Shown: in pieces, positions 45,463 to 56,818 of the stretch | Layout of the letters: each line of letters begins with the position of its first letter | Position numbering within the stretch: the first letter of the stretch is position 1 | NCBI GenBank assembly: GCA_002007465.1 | Contig: LNAC01000032.1 | Coordinates: 3,047,140-3,111,139 of the forward strand | Length of the DNA: 64,000 nucleotides | Reading direction: 5' to 3' | Source of the DNA: Ailurus styani | Lineage: Eukaryota > Chordata > Mammalia > Carnivora > Ailuridae | Position numbers and translations under genes: made by a program | Notes under the pieces: model-generated | The model's database searches: none | What the model was told of the DNA's origin: nothing | What the model saw: only the letters and a program-made list of their open reading frames with translations

Positions 45463-47354
45463 CTCCAGTATAAGTATTTTTATAAGTATTTATTTTAAAG
45501 GTGCAGACTCCCTGCGAACCTCTTTTCTTTCCCCTTTGCTAAAAGTCCAGCACTGCTGTGGAGAGAACCTGCAGTAAAGGAGGAGGGGAAAGGCAGAATG
45601 TGGGCTCCATCCATTTCTTATTAGACTGGGACTGTCCTGACTTAGAGGCCCTGAGTCCACACCTAACCCTAACTGACTTCCCTTCTACAGTTAGCTTCTC
45701 CCATTCTCTTTGCTTTAGAACCTTAGTTCACCACATCATTATGTTGGGTGAACTATCATAACAGTGTTTGTCTTTTACCATATTAGAGGACATTTTCTGA
45801 AGAAATAATGAACTTAATTCTTTCAGCAGTGCCTGGGCTGCTCACCCATCTTTTACACTCTGCTACATATTCTCAAGAAAATTTTATGTTACATGTAATA
45901 TCTTAGGTATCTTATTTGAGTAGTCTGAAGAAGAGTCCAAGTTAGCTAGGCCTAATTATAAAGACTGAAAAGGTATTCTAAGGAAATAGGCCAACTTAGA
46001 AAATTTACTCTAAGAATTCTAGTCATTCTTTCATTTTTAATAATTGAACAAATTCATGCTGTTCTGCACAGAGAGACAAAAATCTATGTGGAGATTCTAA
46101 GTCCTAAGTAAGTCAGTCTAATTAATTATCCAGGGCTCTGTCTTCATTGGTTTTTCAAAATTCCACATTCTGGAGAAGAATCCTGAAGGAGGATCATGAA
46201 CATGGCCCAAAAGATATCTTGGACATCCTTTTAAAAAATTTAACATTTTATAATGATTTAAGTGTAAGCAAATCAGAGACACATGGGTTATATTTCCCTT
46301 GGAATACACATGGGTTTGAAACATTAAGGGAAAACAGGCTTGGCACATTGTGGTTGGGCATTATTGAATGTAAAACATTTGGGGAAAATATTTAGTTTTT
46401 TTGACAAGTGCCAAAAATGACCAAACTCACTCATCTGCTTTCCCTCTCTTTTGCCTTTAACATTAGCCTAAAGTTGGAGGGCTTTAGAAGGGAGGGGATA
46501 GAGAGAGCTTTGAATTTCTTTGTCAGAAAAATAGCTTTGCCTTATCTTTCTATTCTTCCATCTTTACCATGTCTGCCACCACAGAGAGGGATGAATAATT
46601 CTTCACTTTGGAGTGTTTTGGAACAGTGTATTTCATAGCTGAGTAAATTCACATAGTATTGAATTCTGCGGAACCCAGAGAAGGGGGTAAATAAATCTTT
46701 ATTGAGTCAGGTCGAATGGCTTAAAGGAATAATCTGCCTTATAGTTGTATGTGCACTTGTTAGCTGCATTGTGCCTCCCCGCCAACTTACTCTTACAACT
46801 TCCTCCTTCCCTCTCCCACAACTATTTATTGAGCATCTATTCTGTATAAGAAAATGTGCTAAGTGCTGCCAGGAGCTGAAGATTTGAGTTTTGGGTATTG
46901 TTAGGTGGTGACAACCTTAGTATAAACATGTAGCAGATCAGTGCTAGGTTGGATATTTTGAGGTTTCATTTCTCTTTGAGGCATTTGCAGATAATTATGG
47001 ATAACCCATTATTTGCTTTCCTGCTATTTGTCAAATATTCATTTATGTGGTATTTCTGGCAGATATGCCTCTTTGATTCTGATTTTATAGTAGAAGAAAC
47101 AAAAGTAATTCATTCATAAATAGGGGGTCTCATTCTACATACTTGAAAGGTGTTCTGAATGTGGTTCTGAAGGCAGGAAGTCATCTCAGAGGGATATTGC
47201 AGTGGACAAGATGTGGCCTTGCCCTTATATCTCCTTGGAGCTTAGCTTTTAAAATTCTGTTTATGGCTTCTCCACCCCCATTCCCTATTACCAAGGTTTA
47301 TTGGAATTATATCTTTAAGAAGTAGTGAGCTATAGCAAGTTAAAGAAATGAGAC
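45463..47354. other. Mostly unassigned, with one L2-like phrase
   Basis: At 46815-46885 'actatttattgagcatctattctgtataagaaaatgtgctaagtgctgccagg' resembles the reverse L2 3' end. Open frames at 45558-45761, 46147-46395 and 46408-46638 have no recognisable domain. Confidence 0.4.
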
Positions 47355-47370
47355 CGTAAGTAGCTTTTTT

Positions 47371-47558
47371 TTTCCTTAAAGATTTTATTTATTTAGTTGA
47401 CAGAGAGAGAGAGCACAAGTAGGCAGAGCAGCAGGCAGAGGGAAAGAAGCAGGCTCTCTGCCCAGCAGGGAGCCCGATGTGGGACTCGATCCCAGGACCC
47501 TGGGATCATGACCTGAGCCGAAGGCAGCGGGTTAACTGACTGAGCCACCCAGGCGCCC
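47371..47558 (-). mobile_element. CAN-SINE, minus strand
   Basis: Reverse CAN-SINE ending gagccacccaggcgccc. Flanks gaccgtaagtagctttt and ggctgtaagtagcttct indicate an imperfect duplication. Confidence 0.94.
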
Positions 47559-47818
47559 AAGGCTGTAAGTAGCTTCTAATAGGCAAAACAATTACAGGCA
47601 GTCTATTCTTCCAAATTAAAATGAAAGAAACTTATCACACAGTCTATTGTTCTGCCTCCATTACTGCAGTCATGGAGTCTAGAAATAAAGGCCAAACCTG
47701 GAAATGCAAGCATTCATTTTTTTTTTTTGAGGTTTTTGGGAGAGGATATTATAACTCTCCAAGTTTATTAGGCTTGTGGAAATAAAATCCAGTCCAGTTT
47801 AAAGCCTGAGTCTACTCA

Positions 47819-48020
47819 GGGGCATCTGGGTGGCTCAGTTGGTTAAGCATCTGACTCTTGATTTCGGCTCAGGTCATGATCTCAGGGTTGTGAGATTGAG
47901 CCCCATGTTGGGCTCTGCACTGGGCATGGAGCCTTCTTAGGATTCTCTCTCTCCCCTTCTCCTTCTGCCCCTCACTGCCCCCCTAAAAAACAAAACAAAA
48001 CAAAGAATAATTAAAAAAAA
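47819..48020 (+). mobile_element. CAN-SINE, plus strand, older subtype
   Basis: ggggcatctgggtggctcagttggttaagcatctgactcttgatttcggctcagg, then a CT-rich middle and an AAACAAAACA tail. Flanked by aaagcctgagtctactca (47801-47818) and aaagcctgagcccactgg (48021-48038). Confidence 0.94.
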
Positions 48021-48038
48021 AAAGCCTGAGCCCACTGG

Positions 48039-49164
48039 ACTATGAAAATGTGAAAATTGACTTTTGATTTACTTAGTCTATATACTAGGATGGGTTACTT
48101 TACCAGGTGGGAAAGCAGGCATGCAGTTGAGACTTCTAGAACAAGAGGATATCAAGACCCTATAAGAATGTTAAAGAGAACTTCTAAAAGTTCTCCTGAC
48201 AGCTATGCCTTTATCCTTGCTTTTTTCTCTTCTTTGCAACAGATGGTTGCTGTTGAAGAACTATTTCTTTGCATAATGGTCTAGTCAAATTTTGCAATAT
48301 GTGAAAGGTGCTGCCAAACATTTTAGTGGAGAGTTAGATACTTGATTAATCATTTGCTTCCCTTTTCCCTGTCTCAGAAAAAAATCATTTTAATGATTCT
48401 CTATGATTTTTGAACATGGCTTAGATGTTTTGTTTGCTTTTCTGGTCTCTCTCCATTTTAATTCATTAAAAGTCACCAACTAGATTGGGATTCTGTATCT
48501 ATTACAGCTCAAACTTTAGGCCAACTTGAATTTATTTTTATCTCTAAGATTTTTGAGGTTTTAAACATTAAATCTAATTCTTACTAGAAAATTTTACCAA
48601 AACTTTCTAGATAACACAACACCTTTACCTTGTGTTATCGCCTGTAATCACCTCTATGTATCTTTTTTCACTTTGGCATCTCACTCATCTACGTAGCATC
48701 AGTAGGCATGTTCCTTAATGGCAATAAAGAAAATGAAAAATAGGAGTCTGTTGACATTTATTCTTTGGTAAAATGGTAGACTTGAAAAAGTGAAGACAAT
48801 TAATGTTATTATTGCTAAATTGGAGTTAAAAAACACATAATTACAGTTCATTGTGATTTTCACTGAGATTTATACACATTACTTATGTACTACAAAATGG
48901 TGACAAACTGTTTTTTAAGGCCTAAAATCTTCTCTTGGATATTGATATTGTAAAAAGTCTCCAGAATATATCCATGGTCTTTAAATCTCTCTACTTTTGA
49001 GTTCCTTTTCTAGTGAAATCCATGTATCTGAAAACATAATGCACTTGTGAAGAAAGAGTAACATTTCTAAGAAAGATGGATGTATATAATTTCATGTTAA
49101 AAGGTCAAGGCACATTCATTGAAGATATTAAGTATTCAATACAGATTTGAATTAGTCTCAGATG
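48039..49164. other. Unassigned AT-rich DNA
   Basis: No coding or repeat signature recognised. Confidence 0.45.
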
Positions 49165-49410
49165 TATGTGTGTGTATTAGTTATCTATTGCTGTGTAGCA
49201 AATATCTCTACAACCTAACAGCTTAAAGAAAAAAACAACAGTCTTTTTTCACAGTTTCTTGGGGGAAAGAATTGGGCATGGCTGAGTGGGGTGGTTCTGG
49301 CTCAGGGTTTCTCTTAAGGTCAAGCTGTTAGACCTGCTGTTGGTCCTTCTGAAGATTCAATGAGGGGAGGATCTGCTTCCAAACTCCCTTAGCTCCTGGT
49401 AGCCAGAAAC
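49165..49410 (-). mobile_element. Old LTR-type repeat, left part (split by L1)
   Basis: 'gtattagttatctattgctgtgtagcaaatatctctacaacctaacagcttaaa', 'ttctggctcagggtttctcttaaggtcaagctgttag' and 'gaggggaggatctgcttccaa' match the reverse of a common ERVL/MaLR-like mammalian LTR. The remainder continues at about 51900, beyond an inserted L1. Confidence 0.72.
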
Positions 49411-49638
49411 TAAAATTTTATTTTATTTTATATTATTTTGTATTATTTTATTTTATTCCAGATTTATTGAGATATAATTGATATATAACATTGTATATGT
49501 TTAAGGTGTACAATGTGATGATTTGATACACTCATATGTAGAAAAATGATGACCATAGTGGGTTAGCTAACATTTCTATCACTTCACATAATTACCATTT
49601 CTTTTTTGTAATGAGAACTTCAAAAAAACTTTTAAAAA

Positions 49639-49809
49639 TGATTTTTTTTGTTTATTTGAGAAAGAGAGAATGAGTAGGGATGAGGGGCAGAGGGAGAGGG
49701 AGAAGCAGACTCCCCGCTGAACAGGGAGCCCATCTCGGGGGCTTGATCCCAGGACCCTGAGATCATGACCTAATTTGAAGGCAGACTCTTAACTGACTGA
49801 GCCACCCAG
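49639..49809 (-). mobile_element. CAN-SINE inside the older L1, minus strand
   Basis: Reverse CAN-SINE words (gggcagagggagagggagaagcagactccccgctgaacaggg, gatcatgacctaatttgaaggc, gactgagccaccc). Flanked by aacttttaaaa at 49628-49638 and 49810-49820. Confidence 0.93.
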
Positions 49810-51073
49810 AACTTTTAAAATCTAATCTCTTAGTAACTTTCAAGTATGTACTACGATACTGTTAACTAAAATCACCATGCTATAGATTTGATCTCTAGAA
49901 TTTATTAATTTTATAGCTGGAAGTTTGTACCATTTGACCAACATCTCCAAATTTCCCCCATCTCCTAGTCATTGACAACCACTGGTGGCAACCACCATAC
50001 TACCCCTGAGTTCCACTTTTTCAGGTATCACATGTAAGTGATATCATGCAGTACTTGTCTTTGTTTGACTTATTTCACTTAGTATCACTCTATCAAGGTC
50101 AACCCATGTTGCAAGGCAGACTTTCCTTCTTTTTCATGGCTGAATAATATTTCATTGTATATGTATACCACAATTTCTTTATCCATTCATTCATAGAAGG
50201 ACACTTGGGTCACTTCCATATTTTAGCTATTGTGAATAATGTTGCAGTAAACATGGGGGTATGGACATTTCTTCAAGATCCTCATTTCATATATATCCTC
50301 CTTTGGATATATACACAGAAGTGGAATTTCTAGATTATATAGTAATTCTATTTTTAATTTTTTGAGGAAACTTCATACTCCTTTTCATAGTGGCCATACC
50401 AGTTTACATTCCCATCAGCAGAACACAAGGGTTCCCTTTTCTCCACATCCTCATCTACATTATTTCCTATCTTTTTGAGTCTAGCATTTCTAACAGGTAT
50501 GAGGTGATGTTTCATCATGGTTTTGATTTGCATTTCCCTGATGATTATTAGTGATATTGTGCATTTTTTATCATGTATCTATTGGCCATTTGGATGCCTT
50601 CTTTGGAAAAATGTCTATACAGATCCTCAGCCCAATTTTCAGTCAAATCGATTGTTGTTTTCTTTGTTCGTTCGTTTTGCTGTTGACTTGTATGAGTTTC
50701 TTATATGTTTTGGATGTTAACCCCTTATCATATATATGACTTGGAAATATTTTCTCATATTTCATAGGTTGCCTTTTCACTTTGTTTATTCTTTCTTTCT
50801 GCTGTGTGAGGAAGCTTAGTTTGATGTGTTTCTACTTGATTATTTTTTATTTTTGCTTTTATAGCTTATGCTTTTGATGTCATATCCAAGAGATTGTTGC
50901 TAAGACCAATGTCAAGGAGCTGTTTCCTTACATTTTCTTCTGGAAGTTTTAAGGTTTTAGGTCTTATGTTTAAGTCTCTAATTCATTTCAAGTTAATTCT
51001 TGTGAGTGGTATAAGATCAGGGTCCAATTTCATTCTTCTGCATGTTATTCAGTTTTCTCAGCACCATTTTTTT

Positions 51074-51181
51074 AAATTAACATATAATGTATTATTTGTT
51101 TCAGGAGTACAGGTCTGTGATTCATCAGTCTTACACAATTCACAGCACTCACCATAGCACATACCCTCTCCAATGTCCGTA
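51074..51181 (-). mobile_element. 108-bp young L1 3' end inserted in the older L1
   Basis: taaattaacatataatgtattatttg...cacagcactcaccatagcacataccctctccaatgtcc is the 3' terminus of the young carnivore L1 (compare 14070-14175). It is flanked by tcagcaccatttttt at 51058-51072 and 51182-51196. Confidence 0.93.
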
Positions 51182-51899
51182 TCAGCACCATTTTTTGAAG
51201 AGACTACCCTTTCCCCATTGTATATTCTTGACTCCTTTATTATAAATTAACTGATCATATGGGCATGGGTTTATTTTTATGTTCTCAATTCTGTTCCAGT
51301 GGTTTATATGTCTACTTTTATGCAGTACCATACTGTTTTGATTATCACAGGTTTGTGGTATAGTTTGAAATCAAGAGTATAATGCCTCCTGCTTTGTTCT
51401 TTCTTAAAATTACTTTTGCTATTCAGGATTTTATGTGGTTTTATATGAATTTTAGGATTGTTTTTTTCTATTTATGTGAAAATACCATTGGAATTTTGAT
51501 AGGGATTGCATTGAATCAAAGGTGGCTTTGGGTCATATGGACATTTTAACAATATTAATTTTGCCAATCCATGAGTATAGATATCTTTCCCTTTATTTGT
51601 GTCTTCTTCAATTTCTTTCATCATCATCTTGTAGTTTTGAGTGTATAGATCTTTCACTTCTGGGGTTAAATTTATTCCTAAGTATTTTATTGCTTTTGAT
51701 ACTTCTTTCTTTTCTAGATATTTTGTTATTACTGTGTAGAAATGCAACTGATTTCTGTATGTTGATTTTGTATCTTGCATCCTTGCATTCATTGATTGGT
51801 TCTACCAGTTTTTTGTTGGAGTCTTTAAGATGTTCTCTATATAAGATCATATCATCCGCAAACAAAGACAATTTTACTTCTTTTCAAAAAATATTTGGA

Positions 51900-52050
51900 T
51901 GCTTTACTTCGTCGAACTCTCCATGTGCTGCCTGAGTGTCCTCATGTCACAATGGCAGGGTAACCCCCCTCAAAGGAAGTGGTCCAAAAGAGGGAGAAAT
52001 GAAGAGAAAAGGGAGTGGGGGAAGAGAAAGAATGAGAGAGAGAGAGGGGG

Positions 52051-52108
<58 letters not shown>

Positions 52109-52290
52109 GAGTATACCTTAAATGAAAACCTCAGTTTTCAGATCTTAGTCTGGGAAGTGACATGCCATCACTTCTGTTGGATGCTATTATTCATACAGAC
52201 CATCCCTAGGACAGTGTTGGTGGGGGAATTACACAAGGGCCTGAGTATAAGCAGTTGGGGCTCACTGGAGGCTGGGATCCTCAGTACGTA
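51900..52290 (-). mobile_element. Old LTR-type repeat, right part (continuation of 49165-49410)
   Basis: 'gaactctccatgtgctgcctgagtgtcctcatgtcacaatggcagg', 'agtggtccaaaagaggg', 'tagtctgggaagtgacatgccatcacttctgttgg' and 'gggggaattacacaagggcctgagtataagcag' continue the same LTR consensus exactly where 49410 leaves it. A GA microsatellite has expanded inside it. Confidence 0.7.
52033..52104. repeat. (GA)n microsatellite
   Basis: About 30 GA units after a G-rich interruption. Apparent Arg/Glu open frames here are repeat artefacts. Confidence 0.97.
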
Positions 52291-53229
52291 TGTGAGCCAA
52301 AAGCAGCAGGGTATTTGTTTCTTTCACTATCACCATGCCATTGTCAATGTTTATTTTTCTTTCTCAACTGTTTGATTTCTAGGTTATTAATCTTTTATAA
52401 ACAGTACAGACAATTAAAAAAATATTTCCCTTGCTGTTCACAAATATTTCTAACTCCACTTTTCAATTTCAAAATGACCTCAAGGTTTTTCTACAATTTA
52501 ACCAGCAGATGGAGCATGAAAACCTGACATTTCAATAATTACTTTCATTAGGTTACATGTAATGCTGTGTTATGGTTTTGAAAGTGGCCTTAGCACTGGT
52601 TTAATCTTTCCCTACAGATTTAAAAACAGTGGTCAGATATAATACTAGAGTCTGGGTCTTTGGACTTCCTGCATTTCCCCCTAAACCACCTGCTTCTATT
52701 GGTATCACTTGGTGTTCATTCCTAAGAGCACGGGACTCTTCATTTCTGTTACTCACTCGGTTCCTAGTGTTGAATTCATGCATAGAGGAATAAGATAATC
52801 TATGTCCTATAAGAGATTACAGTTTGGTTGAAGAGAGAGACAAGTAATGAATAATTTCAATGCAAAATACAATGATATCTTGGGATTTAGGACTGTGATG
52901 CCTACAGACCATGTCATGGATATTCAGATAAGGAGATCCTGAGCACACATTATCTTAAGAATTAGCAGGAATTGTCTCGGTAGAGTAGAGTTTGGGTGAT
53001 AAAAGGGTACTCCTGGAAGAAGGAAAGTGGGAGTAAAGATGGAAAGGAGGGAGGTAGGCTGGTGTCTTTGGGAGAAAAAGTAGTTCCATATTTCTAGTCT
53101 GCAAAAGAAAAATTAAGGCTAGAGTCACTCAAGTTTACTGAATACTGATTAAACTAGTATAATTAGTAGGACAGCCAGCCCTATAATGACCTTGGAATGA
53201 CTTGGAGACTTTTTAAAAATTTTGATAAG
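52291..53229. other. Unassigned DNA, faint L2-like patches
   Basis: 52800-52870 (agattacagtttggttgaagagagagacaagtaatgaataatt) resembles reverse L2 but is short. Nothing else is recognised. Confidence 0.4.
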
Positions 53230-53515
53230 GCAATCAGTCAGTCAGCAAATAGTTCCTGAAAACCTATTATGTGCCAAATGCACTTCTAGGTGCTGAGAAT
53301 ATGGCAGTGAATGGCAAAGATGAAATCCTGCTCTTACATGGACACTGCATACTAAATGAGAAATTATAGATCAAGAGACAATGATAAGGGCTTTGAAGAA
53401 AAATAAAACTAAGTAAGGGACAGAAAGATTGCTGCACTGGGAGAGGTATAATTTTAAATGAAGTCATTAGGGTAAACCTTATTAAGAAGCAAAAACCTAA
53501 AGAAGGTGAATTTAA
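53230..53515 (-). repeat. L2 LINE 3' region, minus strand
   Basis: 'cagtcagcaaatagttcctgaaaacctattatgtgccaaatgcacttctaggtgctgagaatatggcagtgaatggcaaagatgaaatcctgctc', 'tgataagggctttgaagaaaaataaaac' and 'gggtaaaccttattaag' follow reverse L2. Confidence 0.8.
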
Positions 53516-54085
53516 TGGGTTGGTTGGTTGATAAGATCATAGAAATCTTTTGAATTATAATGTGATAAACCAATTATCACAAGTGGAGCAGAAAGAAGGA
53601 CTATCAATTAGGAATTTCACAAGAGGCCATATATACCATTTATGCAATATAGCACACATAAGCCTATATCTTACATATACACACTATAAAGAGAGTGAGC
53701 TTGCCAATACACTGATGGCCAGATGAGGGCCAAAGTCTAATTTAATGATCCATGTTTCCTAAAGTTCTTCTTAATGCTACCAAAGTTGTGAAATGGATGC
53801 TTTGGAATCCCATGCCCATATTTACTTATTGCTTTGTTGATTCATACTTCAGTTTTTTCATCTGACATTTGCGAGTGTTGGTAAGTTTGTAACACTGCAC
53901 TGGGTGTTCCCATGTGCACTGTCCATGGCAAACAAATGGACTAGCTGTATTTGGATATATTTCAAGGTAGATTACAAAAATTATTCAAGACTTTACCTCT
54001 TTTACCTATGAAGATTGTGTATCCTATTAGAAATGAAAAATGTAAAGAAGAGTGTTCCTTAAACATTGGTGAGTTTGTTCATACA
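53516..54085. other. Unassigned single-copy DNA
   Basis: A tggttgg duplication lies near 53518-53530. No named repeat or gene. Confidence 0.45.
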
Positions 54086-54097
54086 TATATTTTTTAG

Positions 54098-54165
54098 AAA
54101 TGTTTTATTATAAAACATTATATATATTATATATAATATATATAATATATATATATATATAAAGA
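54098..54165. repeat. AT-rich palindromic microsatellite
   Basis: atgttttattataaaacat at about 54099-54117 is a 9-bp inverted repeat around one base. It is followed by about 45 bp of tatata/taatat units able to fold on themselves. Confidence 0.9.
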
Positions 54166-54339
54166 TACATTGAGCGCTGAGACTATTTTTTCATAGTCCA
54201 TGAAAGATATGGAAAGATTTTTATTCATGTCTCTGAGGAGCTCACAATATAGGACAAATCAATAAATAACCATAATAAAGTTTCACATATTCTCTTTAAA
54301 TTAATGTCAAGTTAAATTCAGTTTTCTCTTCCTTTCTCC

Positions 54340-54445
54340 CTCTCAAATCTCCATAAAGGACAGAGTCCGTGTCTTATTTGTTCATTACTGTGCTTCTAGT
54401 TCTTGCTAAATGTCTGGCACAAATATTTAGTGAATGAATGGTAGA
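54340..54445 (+). repeat. L2 LINE 3' end, plus strand
   Basis: 'ctccataaaggacagagtccgtgtcttatttgttcattactgtgcttctagttcttgctaaatgtctggcacaaatatttagtgaatgaatg' is the L2 3' terminus. Confidence 0.82.
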
Positions 54446-55885
54446 CTCTTCTTATCTGAATTGTTTTCTTTGTTCGTTATCTACCTGAAAAACCCCACAT
54501 AAATCAGTATGGAGTGGTTTAGGTAAACCACTGTGTTATACACTTTGTATAATATACTCAATCAAAGCTGATAAGGGTGGTAATTGTCCCAATTATTCCA
54601 ATGCTATTTTTCTACAACTGTTCAATTTGGGCAAGCCAGGCTTGCTAATTACTTTATACCCAAGTGGAAAATCACTGAAGGGCATGCCTCTGCCAAGGTG
54701 GGGGAAGGGGATTGAAAAGCTAACTTTCACGTTTCCTCTTTGTCTTATGATTTATGAGTCCTTAACTGCCAATGTCCCTTGATATGTAAATACTAGCTCT
54801 TTCTATGTTGATAAATCAAGTTAATTTTATTTGTGTGTTTTATGGTGTAATATACCCTTAAGACACCATATTATATTGACACCATGGGGATAAATTTGGA
54901 GAGACTTAGAAAAAGTCTGTTTTTTTATGATCTCTGTGGGATTTACTGCTGATGTGGTAATTTGGAAATCTGATTTTTTTGGGGGGGGTACCAGAAATAA
55001 TATCTCTATATTAAAATGACAAAAAGAGAAAAAGTTCAGTCGTTACCAGATCCTTTCTTTCTAATTCCATACTACAATTTGAGAGTCACAAAAGGCTTCA
55101 GAGTCAAAAGTAACTACTTCTGAATTAACTCATAAGTCACTGCACTGGACTTGAACATGCATTTTGATTTGTTATGTATTCTTATGGGGATATTATTATT
55201 TAAAGAGGAAATTGGATGATAAAATACTTTCATCTTTATAGTTTTTAGAACCAAAAATATACTTTCATCTTACTGATGAAATCACGAAAAAAGATTTATT
55301 TTATCCTTAGGCTTGTCAATCTTCTGCTGAGAAGAGCTTTGTGTGTATGTGTGTGTGTGTGAGAGGGAGAGAGAGAGATTAAAAAATTATCAGGTTATGA
55401 CAGTTATGGGTTAAGTGGTGAAATGTCTGGATTTTAGTACTCCTTTCTTTTTTTCTTCAAACAAACATTTTTTTATTTACACTGCATTGCCAAGGCAAGG
55501 CAACAGTAACTATGAAAGCAAAGATTATTCCCAGTTTCTTTGTTTTCTGAGTGAATGATTTCTGATTTCTCTAACTAGGCAGGCTTGACTTTTTCCTAAG
55601 TCACAGTACTAGAATAGTGATGGACTCAGATGTGCTATATAGTTTTAATAAGTAGAATACTTGTGTTTTCTGAAATAATTTCCAGGTTCTTGCTTTGGAA
55701 TGGAAGTTATTTTTATTCTTTAGATGACTTTTATATTGATTTTCTTTGACTGTCCTCTTTAACAGTAGCCAGGCAATATTTACTTGGCAATATAACTTTA
55801 TAGAGGAAATAAAGCAATAGAATATAATTTTATCTAGAAAGGATTTTAGAGATCTCTCATTTTTATGGCTTATTTTATGGAAGAG
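54446..55885. other. Unassigned AT-rich DNA
   Basis: Holds a small TG/AG repeat at about 55342-55377 and a G9 tract near 54980. No exon or named repeat recognised. Confidence 0.45.
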
Positions 55886-55889
55886 GATT

Positions 55890-56000
55890 GTCGGAGTCTG
55901 CTTGAGCTTCTATAACAAAATACCATATCTTAGGAGGCTTAAACAGCAGACATTTATTTCTCTCAGGAGTAAAGATAGGCATGTTCTGCAGGCAGAGATA
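55890..56000 (-). repeat. ERVL-MaLR LTR fragment, minus strand
   Basis: 'gcttctataacaaaataccatatcttaggaggcttaaacagcagacatttatttctctcagg' is the reverse 3' part of an MLT/MST-type LTR. Confidence 0.7.
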
Positions 56001-56047
56001 TGTCGATGAGATTACTAGGTAAGAAGGAAAGTTGGAGAATTTATCTT

Positions 56048-56246
56048 TTTTTTTTTTAAAAGATTTTATTTATTTATTTTGCAGAGGGAGAGAGATCACA
56101 AGGAGGCAGAGAGGCAGGCAGAGAGAGAGGGGGAAGCAGGCTCCCTGCTGAGCAGAGAGCCCAATGCGGGCCTCAATCCCAGGACCCTGAGATCATGACC
56201 TGAGCCGAAAGCAGAGGCTTTAACCCACTGAGCCACCCAGGCGCCC
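56048..56246 (-). mobile_element. CAN-SINE, minus strand (first copy of a pair)
   Basis: Well preserved reverse CAN-SINE ending gagccacccaggcgccc. The flank tggagaatttatctt is at 56033-56047 and 56247-56261. Confidence 0.96.
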
Positions 56247-56261
56247 TGGAGAATTTATCTT

Positions 56262-56493
56262 TTTTTTTTTTTTTTTTTTTNNNNNNNNNNNNNNNNNNNN
56301 NNNNNNNNNNNNNNNNNNNNNNNNNNNNNNNNNNNNNNNNNNNNNNNNNNNNNNNNNNNNNNNNNNNNNNNNNNNNNNNNNNNNNNNNNNNNNNNNNNNN
56401 NNGAGCCCGATGCGGGCCTCGATCCCAGGACCCTGAGATCATGACCTGAGCCGAAAGCAGAGGCTTTAACCCACTGAGCCACCCAGGCGCCCA
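56262..56493 (-). mobile_element. CAN-SINE, minus strand (second copy, mostly gap)
   Basis: Poly-T at 56262-56280 enters a 122-N gap. 56403-56493 is the remaining SINE, nearly identical to the first copy, followed by a third copy of tggagaatttatctt at 56494-56508. The span of about 232 bp is close to one SINE. Confidence 0.85.
56281..56402. other. Assembly gap, 122 N
   Basis: Starts in a poly-T run at the head of the second SINE copy. Confidence 0.99.
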
Positions 56494-56569
56494 TGGAGAA
56501 TTTATCTTGATGGACAGGAAGTACAGCCAATTATGCGGCTCCATTAACTGAGGTAGTCTTTAGACTGGG

Positions 56570-56818
56570 CTTTATTACTGAGTAATGAGAGAGACCTTGG
56601 TTGATGAGAGGCCATCTTGGCTGTCCCAGCCTCAACTGAGTTCCCTACTAAATACAGTTGAGTGAGTGGTCTCAGTGACACAATATTGTGCAGAGTGACC
56701 GCCCTGTTTTTCTGTGAGCCTAGTCAACTCACAGAGTCATGGGAAGTAATACGTCATTGTTGTTTTAGGTCACTAAGTTTTGGGATGATATGTGACATGG
56801 CAAGAGGTAACTGAAACA
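56570..56818 (+). repeat. ERVL/MaLR-type LTR 3' part, plus strand
   Basis: 'ctgtgagcctagtcaactcacagagtcatgggaagtaatacgtcattgttgttttaggtcactaagttttgggatgatatgtgacatgg' follows the usual LTR ending (ttgttgttttaagccactaagttttggggt). Confidence 0.68.

Larger units (their letters stand above)
49430..51893 (-). mobile_element. Older L1, minus strand, 5'-truncated in ORF2
   Basis: 3' UTR wording (gatttattgagatataattgatatataacattgtat...) is followed by ORF2 in reverse, ending in the reverse-transcriptase region. Translated minus-strand pieces contain the catalytic FADDM motif near 51850-51862 (MSLFADDMILYRE) and later [16 protein letters not shown] and [15 protein letters not shown]. The frames are broken. 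It carries two secondary insertions, a SINE at 49639-49809 and a young L1 end at 51074-51181. Confidence 0.88.

Noticed and set aside
51899..52375. 158-codon plus-strand frame with an Arg/Glu run
   Set aside because: Created by the GA microsatellite inside an old LTR-type repeat.
56173..56544. Minus-strand frames of 91 and 123 codons with repeated WLSGLKPLLSAQVMISGSWDRG
   Set aside because: Translation of duplicated CAN-SINE sequence and N. The same peptide arises from the SINEs at 10.9-11.3 kb.
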